A stretch of DNA of 64,000 nt from Brevibacterium sp. 'Marine' (GCF_012844365.1 NZ_CP051626.1:806001-870000); one strand, 5' to 3'. Numbered from the stretch's first letter, positions 21,347-35,309 are shown. Numbers and translations: made by a program. Notes: a model not told the origin generated them from the letters alone.

Positions 21347-22584
21347 GTGAGCAGATCCGGGTTGAGATGGACCATGGCGGAACGGCGGTATTCGTCGGCA
21401 CCGCGTACTTCCACATCGCACGGGGGCAGATCTCGACGACGTTCAAATATTCCGATGAGTACGCGAGGACTCGATGGGCCTATTCCATCGACCCTGAGCT
21501 CCCGCTGTCGACAGCCCCATTCAGCGTACCTGGTCTGCCGGGAGCATTCGCCGACTGCTCTCCTGACCGGTGGGGTCGTAACCTCGTTGCGAAGGAGCAT
21601 CGGCGGCAGGTCGCCGACGGCGTCGTGCGTGACCGCCGTCTGACAGACATCGACTTCCTGCTCGGAGTCAGCGACCGCACCCGGCAAGGGGCTCTGCGAT
21701 TTCGTCGTGCGGCTGGAGAAGACTTCCTCAGCCCGACGAACCGTGTACCGAAACTGCTCTCCTTGCCCGAGCTGCAGCGGGCTGCCGATGGGGCCGCAGA
21801 AGGGTCGGGCACGGCTGTGAAGCGCCTTCTTGACGCTGGGACAGGATCTCTGGGAGGGGCGCGGCCCAAAGCATCTGTGGCGGACGATGAGGGGCGACTG
21901 TTGATCGCGAAGTTCTCCCGGCCCGGAGACGATCGAGACGTCATCGCATGGGAGAGTCTGGCACTCGAACTCGCCCGTAGGGCCGGAATCGACACTTCTG
22001 AATCTCGGTTGCTGAGCGTCGACGAGAGATCCGTGCTCCTTCTGCAGAGGTTCGATCGTACGGCCGACCGTCGGATCGGATATATGAGTGCGATGACAGC
22101 AACCGGGCGTCGGGACGGAGAAGCCGGTGACTATCTCGATATCGTCGAAGCTATCGAAGACCACAGCCGGAGCTGGCGCAGCGACTGTGCGGAACTGTTT
22201 CGCCGAGTGGCATTCTCAGTTGCTTTGCACAATACGGACGATCATTTGCGTAACCATGGCTTCATACGGGCGGACGCGGGATGGCAGCTGAGCCCGGCTT
22301 TCGACATCAACCCGGAACCGGAGCCCGCGGTCGAACGGCAGACCGCGATCAATGGCGTCGCGTCCGCGGAGGTTGAAGCAGAGGCGCTGCTCGATTTCGC
22401 CTCTCTCTGCCATCTGACGAAGCCGACTGCTGTGTCAGTGCTCAATGAGGTCGTGAGCGCAGTCCAAGGGTGGAGATCGCAGGCGGTCGAACGCGGGATC
22501 CGACGGGCAGAGATCACCGAGATGGGTGCCGTCATCGACGCGCAGCTCGCACGCTTGGGCGAAGCTATCCGACTGTGCCGCTGA
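21343..22584 (+). CDS. hipA: HipA-like serine/threonine kinase toxin
   Basis: A 413-residue HipA-family kinase. HipA of E. coli phosphorylates glutamyl-tRNA synthetase and causes dormancy; the target here is unknown. An N-terminal subdomain (GTAYFHIARGQISTTFKYSDEY) is followed by the P-loop-like GSLGGARPKA (168-177), whose Ser is the autophosphorylation position by analogy. The catalytic loop is HNTDDHLRNHG (296-306), and the metal-binding segment is SPAFDINP (317-324). All key residues are present, so it is probably active. Its four-base overlap with hipB suggests coupled translation. The 80 bases between its stop and the second rRNA repeat hold nothing recognisable. Confidence 0.88.
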   Translation: MSEQIRVEMDHGGTAVFVGTAYFHIARGQISTTFKYSDEYARTRWAYSIDPELPLSTAPFSVPGLPGAFADCSPDRWGRNLVAKEHRRQVADGVVRDRRLTDIDFLLGVSDRTRQGALRFRRAAGEDFLSPTNRVPKLLSLPELQRAADGAAEGSGTAVKRLLDAGTGSLGGARPKASVADDEGRLLIAKFSRPGDDRDVIAWESLALELARRAGIDTSESRLLSVDERSVLLLQRFDRTADRRIGYMSAMTATGRRDGEAGDYLDIVEAIEDHSRSWRSDCAELFRRVAFSVALHNTDDHLRNHGFIRADAGWQLSPAFDINPEPEPAVERQTAINGVASAEVEAEALLDFASLCHLTKPTAVSVLNEVVSAVQGWRSQAVERGIRRAEITEMGAVIDAQLARLGEAIRLCR

Positions 22585-22708
22585 ATCGCGCGGCATTCAG
22601 GCTCGTTTGCTGCAGGGACTGATGTGCAGCCGGGCCGCTCTGCAAGTGGCATCGCTGAGCACTGCAGGCCGTGTGGTGGGTGTCACGTGGAGAAAGTCGG
22701 TTTTGGAT

Positions 22709-22738
22709 TTGCACGTCGCCTCTGGGGTGGTCTAGAGT
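22709..22738 (+). promoter_or_regulatory. Candidate rRNA promoter of rrnB
   Basis: TTGCAC (22709-22714), an 18-base spacer and TAGAGT (22733-22738), identical to rrnA. hipBA is the nearest gene upstream. Confidence 0.55.
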
Positions 22739-22914
22739 TATATCTCGTTGCCCCGCCGGAAACGAGGTTCACGGAACACCGTTTCTACCGGGTCTGACCA
22801 GGACAAACACGGTTTGATCCAAGTGTTCAGGCGATCGGGTGGGTGACAGAAAAATGAAACTGATACCCCCAGTGAACACACTGTCTTTTTGTGTGGTGTG
22901 GTGATGGGTGTGTG

Positions 22915-22940
22915 TTTGTGGTTTGAGAATCCAATAGCGT
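22915..22940 (+). promoter_or_regulatory. rRNA antitermination/processing motif (boxA-type) in rrnB leader
   Basis: The same GTTTGAGAATCCAATAG element as at 13053-13078. The spacer version is at 24963-24980. Confidence 0.6.
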
Positions 22941-23152
22941 GTTTGTTTGAACAAGTTGTGATGCCAGAACAATTTATTTTCTGGTAAGACAATCACCTGG
23001 CCAAACATTGGTTCGCCCCTGGTGGGTGGTTCTTCGCCGAACCTCCTGCTGTGTGGGGTGGATGGTGTGTTTGGTCAGTAATTTTATGGGTCAACCTTCT
23101 CACCCCGTGAGGGGTTGGCTGTCTTGCTGGGATTCATTCGTGACATAAGTTT

Positions 23153-28223
<5,071 letters not shown>

Positions 28224-28406
28224 ATTCCAAGTGGGGTTGGTGTGTGCGAGAGAGTGTTTCTGTGAGTAATCTTTTCTAGTTGTGATGAGAGAATGCGCCC
28301 TTGTGGGGTGCGCATGACATTGTTTTTGGTGTTCGCGTTCGCTGTGCGGTTCTTGGACCACTACCGCTGACAATCCTTGTGGGTTGTGGTGGTGGTCTGT
28401 GTGGTT

Positions 28407-28526
28407 TTGCGGTGGTGATAGTGGTGGGGAAACGCCCGGTTAACCGTTCCGATCCCGGTAGCTAAGCCCATTCGCGCTGATGGTACTGCAACTTGGTGGT
28501 TGTGGGAGAGTAAGTGACTGCCGCAA
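28407..28526 (+). rRNA. rrf: 5S rRNA of rrnB
   Basis: The same 120-base sequence as the two other copies. Upstream it keeps the native CCACTACCGCTGACAATCC junction, which shows the uninterrupted layout before the IS-linked duplication. Confidence 0.95.
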
Positions 28527-28541
28527 TAATTTTTTAGTGGG

Positions 28542-28583
28542 GAGGCTCTGCTTCTGATCTTCGGGTCAGGGGCAGGGCCTTTC
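28542..28583 (+). terminator. Terminator after rrnB 5S
   Basis: GAGGCTCTGC and the complementary GCAGGGCC flank a TGATCTTCGGGTCA hairpin. TTTCCTGTATTC follows. The sequence differs from the other two 5S terminators, although the flanks before and after are shared. Confidence 0.7.
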
Positions 28584-28584
28584 C

Positions 28585-28633
28585 TGTATTCACGATCGGG
28601 TGTGTTGCGTGTATTCACGATGAGGTGTGTTGC
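28585..28633 (+). repeat. Duplicated 24-base downstream element
   Basis: TGTATTCACGATCGGGTGTG (28585) is repeated with two changes as TGTATTCACGATGAGGTGTG (28610). Single copies follow the other 5S terminators at 18696 and 20725. Its role is unknown. Confidence 0.65.
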
Positions 28634-28642
28634 CCGTGCTTG

Positions 28643-28704
28643 TTGCTACCTGATGGGGGCCGGGCTACCTGGCGCGGGGTTGCTGCGCCCCCGCCAGGTA
28701 GTAA
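28643..28704. repeat. 62-bp nested palindrome, copy 3
   Basis: TTGCTACCTG to CAGGTAGTAA, following the third 5S gene at the same relative position as copies 1 and 2. Confidence 0.75.
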
Positions 28705-28772
28705 TAGGGTGGTGGGGAATGTCTTTTGGAATGGTCGGGAGAACCCCACTTCGGGGCAAGTGGTTTTGTCAG

Positions 28773-28778
28773 TAATCT
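28773..28778 (+). promoter_or_regulatory. -10 element TAATCT of a probable leaderless gene
   Basis: TAATCT lies 7 bases before ATG 28786. There is no ribosome site. A -35 is not clear. Confidence 0.45.
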
Positions 28779-28785
28779 GATCACC

Positions 28786-29835
28786 ATGATGACGCAAGAC
28801 ACTGCGATACAGGAACAATCAACAGAACAGTCAGCTCAGCAGCTTCGGTCACGATCTCTATGGGTCGGGATCCTTTGGGCCCTCCACTGGGTGCTCCGGA
28901 CGGGGCTGGCGGTGTCTCTCCTGCCCTACGCCTGGACGAAGGTCTTTCACGTTCAGATGGGTTACGCCGACTACGCCGATGCTCTTGTCCAATACGGCGA
29001 GATGAGCCCCATGGGACTGCTGTGGCGCTTCATGGCGTTCTCCCCGACCGTGCAGTTTCTGGCGGGCGTCGCTGAGCTGATCGCCGTCATCCTGCTGCTC
29101 TTCCGGCGCTCTGCCTGGCTCGGTGCGCTCATCGCTGCTCTGGACATGAGCGTCGTCTTCCTGCTCAACCTGACGTTCGACGTGCCGGTGAAGCAACTGT
29201 CCGGAGCGATGGCACTGGTCGGTCTCATCCTTCTCATCCCGAATGTGCCTCGAGTCATGCGATTCATACTCGGGCGCAGCGTCGGTCCTGCGGTCAGCGG
29301 CCTCATCTGGCGCAACCGGATCTTCGTACGGATCACACGCTGGGTATCCCCGATACTTGCCATCGTCATCATCATCGGCAGCGGTCTGGCAACCGGTATC
29401 AGCTTGAATTGGGGCAACCGCGGCACTCCCGAGGAGATCTCAGGTGTCTACACCGTCACTACGTCAGGCAAGACGACCCCGATCGAAGGCACCGACCACA
29501 CGACCGCAGACATCGCTCAGATCGCCTTCGGGCAGATCGGATCGGGCAAGGGCAAGAGAATGAGCGTGCGGTACTCCGACGGAGACTTCCAGGACGGTGT
29601 CTACAGCGTCGATGGCCAGTCGATCACAGGGAAGCTCTTTCCGGTCCGGAAAGGTGCTCAGACCCTCATTCGCGATCCCTCCGGCACGGTCGAGTTCCGG
29701 TACTCGAAGGTCGGAGAGGGGGAGTTCTCTCTGCGGACAGAAGACTCGGAACTGACACTGCACAACGATGACGAGAGACGTTTCCTCTTCGACCGCGGGT
29801 TCCGATGGGGTCCCGAGGCACCCGTGAATCGCTGA
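28786..29835 (+). CDS. DoxX-like membrane protein with a C-terminal extracytoplasmic domain
   Basis: A 349-residue protein. Residues 25-160 carry about four hydrophobic helices with DoxX-type features (AVSLLPYAWTKVFHVQMGYA, then FLAGVAELIAVILLLFRRSA). A fifth helix (SPILAIVIIIGSGLATGISL) leads into a soluble region of about 130 residues (SGVYTVTTSGKTTPIEGTDH and onward, beta-rich looking). I do not recognise that region; by topology it may lie outside the membrane. DoxX proteins are linked to thiol-redox or quinone systems, but no partner gene is near. ATG 28786 follows a TAATCT box; ATG 28789 is an alternative start. Confidence 0.65.
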   Translation: MMTQDTAIQEQSTEQSAQQLRSRSLWVGILWALHWVLRTGLAVSLLPYAWTKVFHVQMGYADYADALVQYGEMSPMGLLWRFMAFSPTVQFLAGVAELIAVILLLFRRSAWLGALIAALDMSVVFLLNLTFDVPVKQLSGAMALVGLILLIPNVPRVMRFILGRSVGPAVSGLIWRNRIFVRITRWVSPILAIVIIIGSGLATGISLNWGNRGTPEEISGVYTVTTSGKTTPIEGTDHTTADIAQIAFGQIGSGKGKRMSVRYSDGDFQDGVYSVDGQSITGKLFPVRKGAQTLIRDPSGTVEFRYSKVGEGEFSLRTEDSELTLHNDDERRFLFDRGFRWGPEAPVNR

Positions 29836-29870
29836 AGGGCGATGAATGATCCGGCAGATCAAAAGCTGCT

Positions 29871-30968
29871 TCAACGACCGAACAACTTCGAGAACAGGCC
29901 CTTCTTCTTCGGCTTGGCCTCCTCGACTGGTTCTTCCTCGGCAGAAGTCTCTGCCCGCGCAGGCTCGACAGGCTCGTCTCCGCGCGGTCGTTCGTCTTCC
30001 GGCTGGTGCTGTCCGCGTGCGGCATCCGAAGCCTCCGCCGCAGGCTCTGCGGCTTCGTCGGCCCGAGCCTCGGCCGCCGGGGTCGCCTCCGCTGCCGGCT
30101 TCTCATCCGGCACGGACTCCGCGGGCGCAGTTTCCTCTGCCTGAGCAGGTACCGGAGTTGCCGGGGCCGTCTCAGAAGGCGCGACAGCGTCTTCCGCGGC
30201 GGTAGCGGAAGCTGAATCCGGCGTACGGGAGGCGGGGGTGCCCGTGGCTCCCCCGGCGGCGGCGAACTGGTCGGCGGCCTCACCCTCCAAGGGAGCGTTC
30301 AGGTCGCAGTTGGAGATGCGACGCTGATCGTCGAAGGACAGGTCGGCGGAGCCGTCGGAGAACAGCATCCGCAGCCCACCCTCGGGCAGCTCTGCCGTCG
30401 GAACGCCGCGCTTAGCGACGTACGCTTCGACAGCCGCGCGGTGATCGGTCACCGTCGTCTGTGTCAGACCCTGCATGAGCGCGCGCACAGAGACTTTGAC
30501 CTGCGGTGCGGGCAGGGCGACTTCGGCGGCATCGACGAGCAGCCATACCGTGGTCCCGGCACCGGCGGCGGCAGGATAGTGGGCCCACTTGTCAGTGGCC
30601 TCCTTCGACGCCAGGGTCAGGCGCAGTGCGAGCTCCTCATCGAGGGACAGCTCCGGGGTCGTGAGCTCGGTGACATCCTCGGCGGCCCCGTACTTGCGCA
30701 CCTCGTGGGAGAGCCCGACGACGGCATCGGGGAAGTCATTGACGTTCTCCCATCCCCACAGCCAAGTCTTCTCCCGGTCGGACTCGGAACCGAGCAGATG
30801 TGGTCGGGCGCGCAGAACGGCACCGTCGGCCGACGTGAACGTCAGATGCGGGTCGGAGCTGAAGTCGACTTCCCACTCGGCGTCGGCGATGAGCGCACCG
30901 AAATGCGTCTGCACCTCCGTCGAGTAGAAGACGGCGCGGTTGACCAGGTCCTGCAGAGTTGAGCTCAT
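29871..30968 (-). CDS. DUF6882-like protein with acidic linker and basic amphipathic C-terminus
   Basis: A 365-residue protein. Residues 1-215 look like a folded domain of the DUF6882 type (QDLVNRAVFYSTEVQTHFGA, TWLWGWENVNDFPDAVV). Residues 216-350 are low-complexity, rich in Ala, Glu, Pro and Thr. The last twelve residues are KKKGLFSKLFGR, a short basic-hydrophobic segment that could bind membrane or a partner. No enzyme motif is visible. ATG at 30968 follows a 200-base region divergent to the ABC exporter. It converges on the DoxX-like gene with 35 bases between stops. The family label is from memory and moderately sure. Confidence 0.6.
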   Translation of the reverse strand: MSSTLQDLVNRAVFYSTEVQTHFGALIADAEWEVDFSSDPHLTFTSADGAVLRARPHLLGSESDREKTWLWGWENVNDFPDAVVGLSHEVRKYGAAEDVTELTTPELSLDEELALRLTLASKEATDKWAHYPAAAGAGTTVWLLVDAAEVALPAPQVKVSVRALMQGLTQTTVTDHRAAVEAYVAKRGVPTAELPEGGLRMLFSDGSADLSFDDQRRISNCDLNAPLEGEAADQFAAAGGATGTPASRTPDSASATAAEDAVAPSETAPATPVPAQAEETAPAESVPDEKPAAEATPAAEARADEAAEPAAEASDAARGQHQPEDERPRGDEPVEPARAETSAEEEPVEEAKPKKKGLFSKLFGR

Positions 30969-31095
30969 GCTGTCAAGCGTATGCGGGAGCGCCCGAGAAT
31001 CGAGGAGGCACGCGGTGCGATGGCCGTGTCAGTGCCTCATGGTGGAGTAGATATCTCAGCAGAACTGCCAGAATCGTCGTCCGTTCACATACCTC

Positions 31096-31115
31096 GGGGA
31101 GGAGAACTCATGTAA
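31096..31115 (+). promoter_or_regulatory. Strong ribosome site followed by a start-stop ATGTAA
   Basis: GGGGAGGAG (31096-31104) is spaced 5 bases from ATG at 31110, which is followed at once by TAA (31113-31115). It lies about 70 bases before the exporter start. A small hairpin GTTGCG-CTT-CGCAAC (31124-31138) comes between. It may be a minimal upstream ORF or chance; TAAGGT could also serve as a -10 box. Confidence 0.35.
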
Positions 31116-31183
31116 GGTAGTCTGTTGCGCTTCGCAACTCTCACGACTCAACTGTCAGCCTTTCTTCACTCTGGACGTTCAAC

Positions 31184-32917
31184 GTGGCATTACTCCGCCT
31201 GTCCCTGAAATACGCCAAGAACTATTGGCCCTTCATCATTCTGGTCGTCATCCTGCAGCTGGCCTCGACCATCGCAGCGTTGTACCTTCCCAGCCTCAAT
31301 GCTCGGATCATCGACGAAGGCGTCGCCAAGGGCGATACCGACTTCATCTGGTCGACGGGCATGACGATGCTGCTCGTCTGCCTCGTGCAGGTCGTCACCG
31401 CGATCACTGCGATCTACTTCGGTGCCCGCACGGGAATGGGCGTCGGCCGCGACCTCCGCAGAGCGATCTACCGGCAGGTCGATGACCTGTCGATGCTCGA
31501 GGTCGGAAAATTCGGCTCCGCCACTCTCATCACCCGCAACACCAACGACGTCCAACAGGTGCAGATGCTGGTGCTCATGACCCTGAACTTCATGGTCTCG
31601 ACCCCGATCATGTGCATCGGCGGCATCATCATGGCCCTGCGGGAAGACGCGGGGCTGTCCTGGCTGGTGTGGGTCTCCGTGCCCGTCCTCTTCATCGTCG
31701 TCGCCATCCTCGTCTACCTCCTCATGCCGCTGTTCCGCCGCATGCAGGGCCAGGTCGACGACATCAACGGGGTTCTGCGCGAACAGATCACCGGCATCCG
31801 CGTCATCCGCGCCTTCGTTCGCGAACCCTTTGAGACCGACCGATATGCCGATGCCAACCGTGCCCTGACCGAGACCTCGGTCAAGGTCGGCAATCTGTTC
31901 GTGCTCATGTTCCCCGCCATCATGATGATCCTCCACCTCGCGACCGCGGCCGTCCTGTGGTTCGGCGGTCATCGCGTCGACGCCGGACAGATGGAAGTGG
32001 GATCGCTGACGGCGTTCCTGCAGTACCTGCTGCAGATCCTGGTGGCCGTGATGATGGGCGTATTCATGATGATGATGATTCCGCGCGCCGTCGTCTGCGC
32101 CGAACGCATCGCAGAGATCCTCGACACCCGCAGCACGATGACCATCCCCGCCGGTGTCACAGACCTGCCCGGCCGTGGTGAGCTCGAATTCCGCAATGTC
32201 TCCTTCGGATATCCCGGCGCCGAGGTGCCCGTGCTGGAAGGACTGACCTTCACCGCCCAGCCCGGAACGACCACCGCGATCATCGGCTCGACCGGCTCCG
32301 GCAAATCGACGATCGTCAACCTCATCCCCAGACTCATCGATCCGCAGGCAGGCGAGATCCTCATCGACGGCATCCCCGTCACCGAGTTCAACCGTCACCA
32401 GCTGGCCCAGCTCATCGGTCTCGTCCCGCAGAAGCCGTATCTGTTCTCCGGCACGATCGCCTCGAACCTGCGTTTCGGAAACGAGGACGCCACCGATGAC
32501 GAGCTGTGGGAGGCCCTGCGCATCGCTCAGGCTGACGACTTCGTCATCGAGAAGGAGGACCGGCTCTCAGAGCGCGTCGCCCAGGGAGGCACGAACTACT
32601 CCGGCGGTCAGCGTCAGCGTCTCTGCATCGCCAGAGCGCTGACGGTGAAGCCGCAGATCTATGTCTTCGACGATTCGTTCTCCGCCCTCGACGTCGCCAC
32701 CGACGCACGGCTGCGGGCGGCCCTCGACGAATCGACGGGGGAGGCCACCGTCATCGTCGTCGCCCAACGCGTGTCGACGATCCGGGACGCCGACCAGATC
32801 ATCGTCCTCGAAGCAGGGAAGATCGTCGGCCGCGGCACCCATGACGAACTCGCCGAGGCGAACCCGACGTATCGCGAGATCATCGAATCCCAGCTGACCG
32901 CGGAAGAGGTGAACTGA
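31184..32917 (+). CDS. ABC exporter half-transporter with degenerate ATP site
   Basis: A 577-residue fused permease-ATPase of the multidrug type. Six helices occupy residues 15-320 and the nucleotide-binding domain follows. Walker A GSTGSGKST is at 368-376 and the signature YSGGQRQRL is canonical. Walker B is VFDDSFSALD, with Asp where the catalytic Glu normally stands, and the H-loop reads VAQRVSTI with Gln for His. Both substitutions mark the non-catalytic side of heterodimeric exporters such as TM287/288 and BmrCD. GTG 31184 begins the hydrophobic N-terminus. The second subunit starts one base after this stop. The substrate is unknown: drugs, lipids or peptides are possible. Confidence 0.88.
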   Translation: MALLRLSLKYAKNYWPFIILVVILQLASTIAALYLPSLNARIIDEGVAKGDTDFIWSTGMTMLLVCLVQVVTAITAIYFGARTGMGVGRDLRRAIYRQVDDLSMLEVGKFGSATLITRNTNDVQQVQMLVLMTLNFMVSTPIMCIGGIIMALREDAGLSWLVWVSVPVLFIVVAILVYLLMPLFRRMQGQVDDINGVLREQITGIRVIRAFVREPFETDRYADANRALTETSVKVGNLFVLMFPAIMMILHLATAAVLWFGGHRVDAGQMEVGSLTAFLQYLLQILVAVMMGVFMMMMIPRAVVCAERIAEILDTRSTMTIPAGVTDLPGRGELEFRNVSFGYPGAEVPVLEGLTFTAQPGTTTAIIGSTGSGKSTIVNLIPRLIDPQAGEILIDGIPVTEFNRHQLAQLIGLVPQKPYLFSGTIASNLRFGNEDATDDELWEALRIAQADDFVIEKEDRLSERVAQGGTNYSGGQRQRLCIARALTVKPQIYVFDDSFSALDVATDARLRAALDESTGEATVIVVAQRVSTIRDADQIIVLEAGKIVGRGTHDELAEANPTYREIIESQLTAEEVN

Positions 32918-32918
32918 C

Positions 32919-35048
32919 ATGGCCGACGAAACCTCGACCGAGACCGTGGTGGCTGCGGAAGACGAGTACATTCCCAGCGGCGAGGACCTGGAGATGAGCG
33001 GAGGCACACCTCCGCGCAAGGCCAAGCACTTCTGGCCCTCGGTCAAACGGCTGTTCGGGCTCATGGCCAGCGAGAAGAAAGGGCTGATCTACGTCGTCGC
33101 CCTCGTCGTCGGCTCCGTGGTCCTCACCGTCATCGCTCCCAAGGTCCTCGGCAAGGCGATGGACGTCGTCTACTCCGGAGTCATCGGTGCTGGGCTGCCC
33201 GCAGGTGCGAATATCGACGACATCATCGCCGGGGCCCGCGCCGAAGGCCGCGACGACTTCGCCGATATGCTCGCCACCGCCGAGGTGGTGCCCGGGCAGG
33301 GAATCGACTTCACCGCCCTCGGGCAGATCATCATCGTCGTCCTGCTCATGTACCTCGTGGCCTCGATGCTCATGTGGGCGCAGGGATACATCCTCAACGC
33401 CCTGGTCATGCGGGTCGTCTACCGACTGCGTGAGGACATCGAACGCAAGATCAACCGACTGCCGCTGCGCTACTTCGACACGCGGCAGCGCGGCGATGTG
33501 ATGTCGCGAGTGACCAACGATGTCGACAACATCCAGCAGGCCCTGCAGCAGGCGTTCTCGCAGCTCGTGCAGTCGGCGCTGACGATCATCGGCATCGGGG
33601 TGATGATGTTCATCGTGTCCTGGCAGCTAGCGCTGCTGGCCCTCATCGCTCTGCCGCTGTCGGCGATCATCGCCGGTGTCATCGGCACTCGGTCGCAGAA
33701 GCTGTTCAAGGCGCAGTGGAAGCACACCGGTGAGGTCAACGGGCACGTCGAAGAGTCGTTCTCCGGCCTCGACATCGTCAGGGCCTTCGGCCGTGATGAG
33801 GTCATGCTCGAGGAGTTCGACCGTCGCAACGAATCGCTGTACAAGGCCTCAGCGGGAGCACAGTTCGTCTCCGGCATGATCATGCCCTCGATGCAGTTCG
33901 TGTCCTACCTCAGCTATGTCCTCATCGCAGTCGCCGGCGGCCTCAAGGTGGCAACGGGGCAGATGACGCTCGGCGATGCGACCGCGTTCATCCAGTATTC
34001 CCGTGAGTTCTCGCAGCCGATCTCCGAGATGGCCGGTGTCGCGAACATGCTCCAGTCCGGAGTCGCCTCGGCGGAGCGGACCTTCGAGCTGCTCGACGCC
34101 GAGGAGGAAGATCCCGACGAGGTGCAGCGGGAACTGCCCCCGCGCACCCCGGGCAAGGTCGAGTTCTCCGAGGTGAGCTTCCGCTACGCTCCCGAGATTC
34201 CTCTCATCGAGAAGGTGTCCTTCACCGCAGAACCGGGACACACGGTGGCGATCGTCGGACCCACCGGTGCCGGCAAGACCACCTTGGTCAATCTCGTGAT
34301 GCGCTTCTACGAGATCACGGGCGGAACCATCTTCCTCGACGGCATCGACACCCGCGACCTCAGCCGTGCCGACCTCCGCTCGCATGTGGGCATGGTGCTC
34401 CAGGACGCCTGGCTGTACGAGGGCACGATCGCCGACAACATCCGCTACGGTCGGCTGGGTGCCACCGATGAGGAAGTCGTCGCAGCTGCCAAGGCGACGA
34501 TGGTCGACCGGTTCGTGCGTCAGCTGCCCGACGGCTATGACACGGTCATCGATTCCGACAGTGGAAGCGTCTCGGCCGGTGAGCGACAGCTCATCACGAT
34601 CGCTCGAGCCTTCCTCGCCGACCCCTCGCTGCTCATCCTCGATGAGGCGACCTCCTCGGTCGACACCCGCACCGAGGTGCTCGTGCAGCAGGCGATGGCG
34701 GCGCTGCGGACCGATCGGACGTCGTTCGTCATCGCCCACCGGCTGTCGACGATCCGTGACGCTCACACCATCCTCGTGATGGAGGACGGCGCAATCGTCG
34801 AGCACGGCAATCATGAGCAGCTGCTTGCCTCACAAGGCGCCTACTACCGGCTGTACATGTCGCAGTTCCGCGGGGAGGACGCCGAGGAGCAGTTCACCGC
34901 CGAGGTGCTCGCCGAGACCGAGCCCGAGTCTGGTACGCCGGTCGGCGACGAGACCGGGTCCTCCGACGGTGACAGTGCGGACGGGCCGAACGTCGAAGGC
35001 GAGAGCACCGAGGCGCCGGCAGAAGAGGGGTCCTCGCCGCAGGCCTGA
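32919..35048 (+). CDS. ABC exporter half-transporter with catalytic ATP site
   Basis: A 709-residue partner of the preceding gene. The N-terminal 45 residues are acidic, six helices follow, and a loop insert of about 45 residues lies between helices 1 and 2. Walker A GPTGAGKTT is at 447-455, Walker B LLILDEATSSVD at 571-582 is canonical, and the H-loop AHRLSTI is normal. The signature is VSAGERQL instead of LSGGQ. In the heterodimer this signature faces the degenerate Walker B of the partner, so one site is degenerate and one is intact. The last 75 residues are acidic and disordered. ATG 32919 follows AGAGGTG, and a perfect palindromic terminator follows the stop. Confidence 0.9.
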   Translation: MADETSTETVVAAEDEYIPSGEDLEMSGGTPPRKAKHFWPSVKRLFGLMASEKKGLIYVVALVVGSVVLTVIAPKVLGKAMDVVYSGVIGAGLPAGANIDDIIAGARAEGRDDFADMLATAEVVPGQGIDFTALGQIIIVVLLMYLVASMLMWAQGYILNALVMRVVYRLREDIERKINRLPLRYFDTRQRGDVMSRVTNDVDNIQQALQQAFSQLVQSALTIIGIGVMMFIVSWQLALLALIALPLSAIIAGVIGTRSQKLFKAQWKHTGEVNGHVEESFSGLDIVRAFGRDEVMLEEFDRRNESLYKASAGAQFVSGMIMPSMQFVSYLSYVLIAVAGGLKVATGQMTLGDATAFIQYSREFSQPISEMAGVANMLQSGVASAERTFELLDAEEEDPDEVQRELPPRTPGKVEFSEVSFRYAPEIPLIEKVSFTAEPGHTVAIVGPTGAGKTTLVNLVMRFYEITGGTIFLDGIDTRDLSRADLRSHVGMVLQDAWLYEGTIADNIRYGRLGATDEEVVAAAKATMVDRFVRQLPDGYDTVIDSDSGSVSAGERQLITIARAFLADPSLLILDEATSSVDTRTEVLVQQAMAALRTDRTSFVIAHRLSTIRDAHTILVMEDGAIVEHGNHEQLLASQGAYYRLYMSQFRGEDAEEQFTAEVLAETEPESGTPVGDETGSSDGDSADGPNVEGESTEAPAEEGSSPQA

Positions 35049-35063
35049 CAGTTCCAACCGGTC

Positions 35064-35097
35064 GCAGGGTCCCCGAGCTCGAGCTCGGGGACCCTGC
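35064..35097. terminator. 34-bp perfect palindrome terminating the exporter operon
   Basis: Arms 35064-35080 and 35081-35097 are exact complements with no loop, centred on AGCTCGAGCT. CTCGTTTTC follows with a T-run. It works as an intrinsic terminator and could extrude as a cruciform. Confidence 0.8.
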
Positions 35098-35309
35098 CTC
35101 GTTTTCACCGCAGAAATCAGGAAATGAACGGAAATCCGGCATAACGATTTCTGCCTGGCTTATGCCGAAATCGACCCGAATGTGACATTGATCTGACTGC
35201 TCTGCCGTGTGGATCTCGGACCCCGACTCGACGTTGCTGTGCAGGTGAGAGCACAGCAGCTGGTCCGAACCCGCGGGGCGCCCTAGATCGGGCGCGCGAA
35301 CAGTATTGC
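35098..35309. other. Intergenic stretch before the surface-protein gene
   Basis: About 210 bases with no gene that I can support on either strand. Short open frames here lack start signals and the codon bias of real genes. Its AT content is higher near 35140-35160. Confidence 0.5.
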
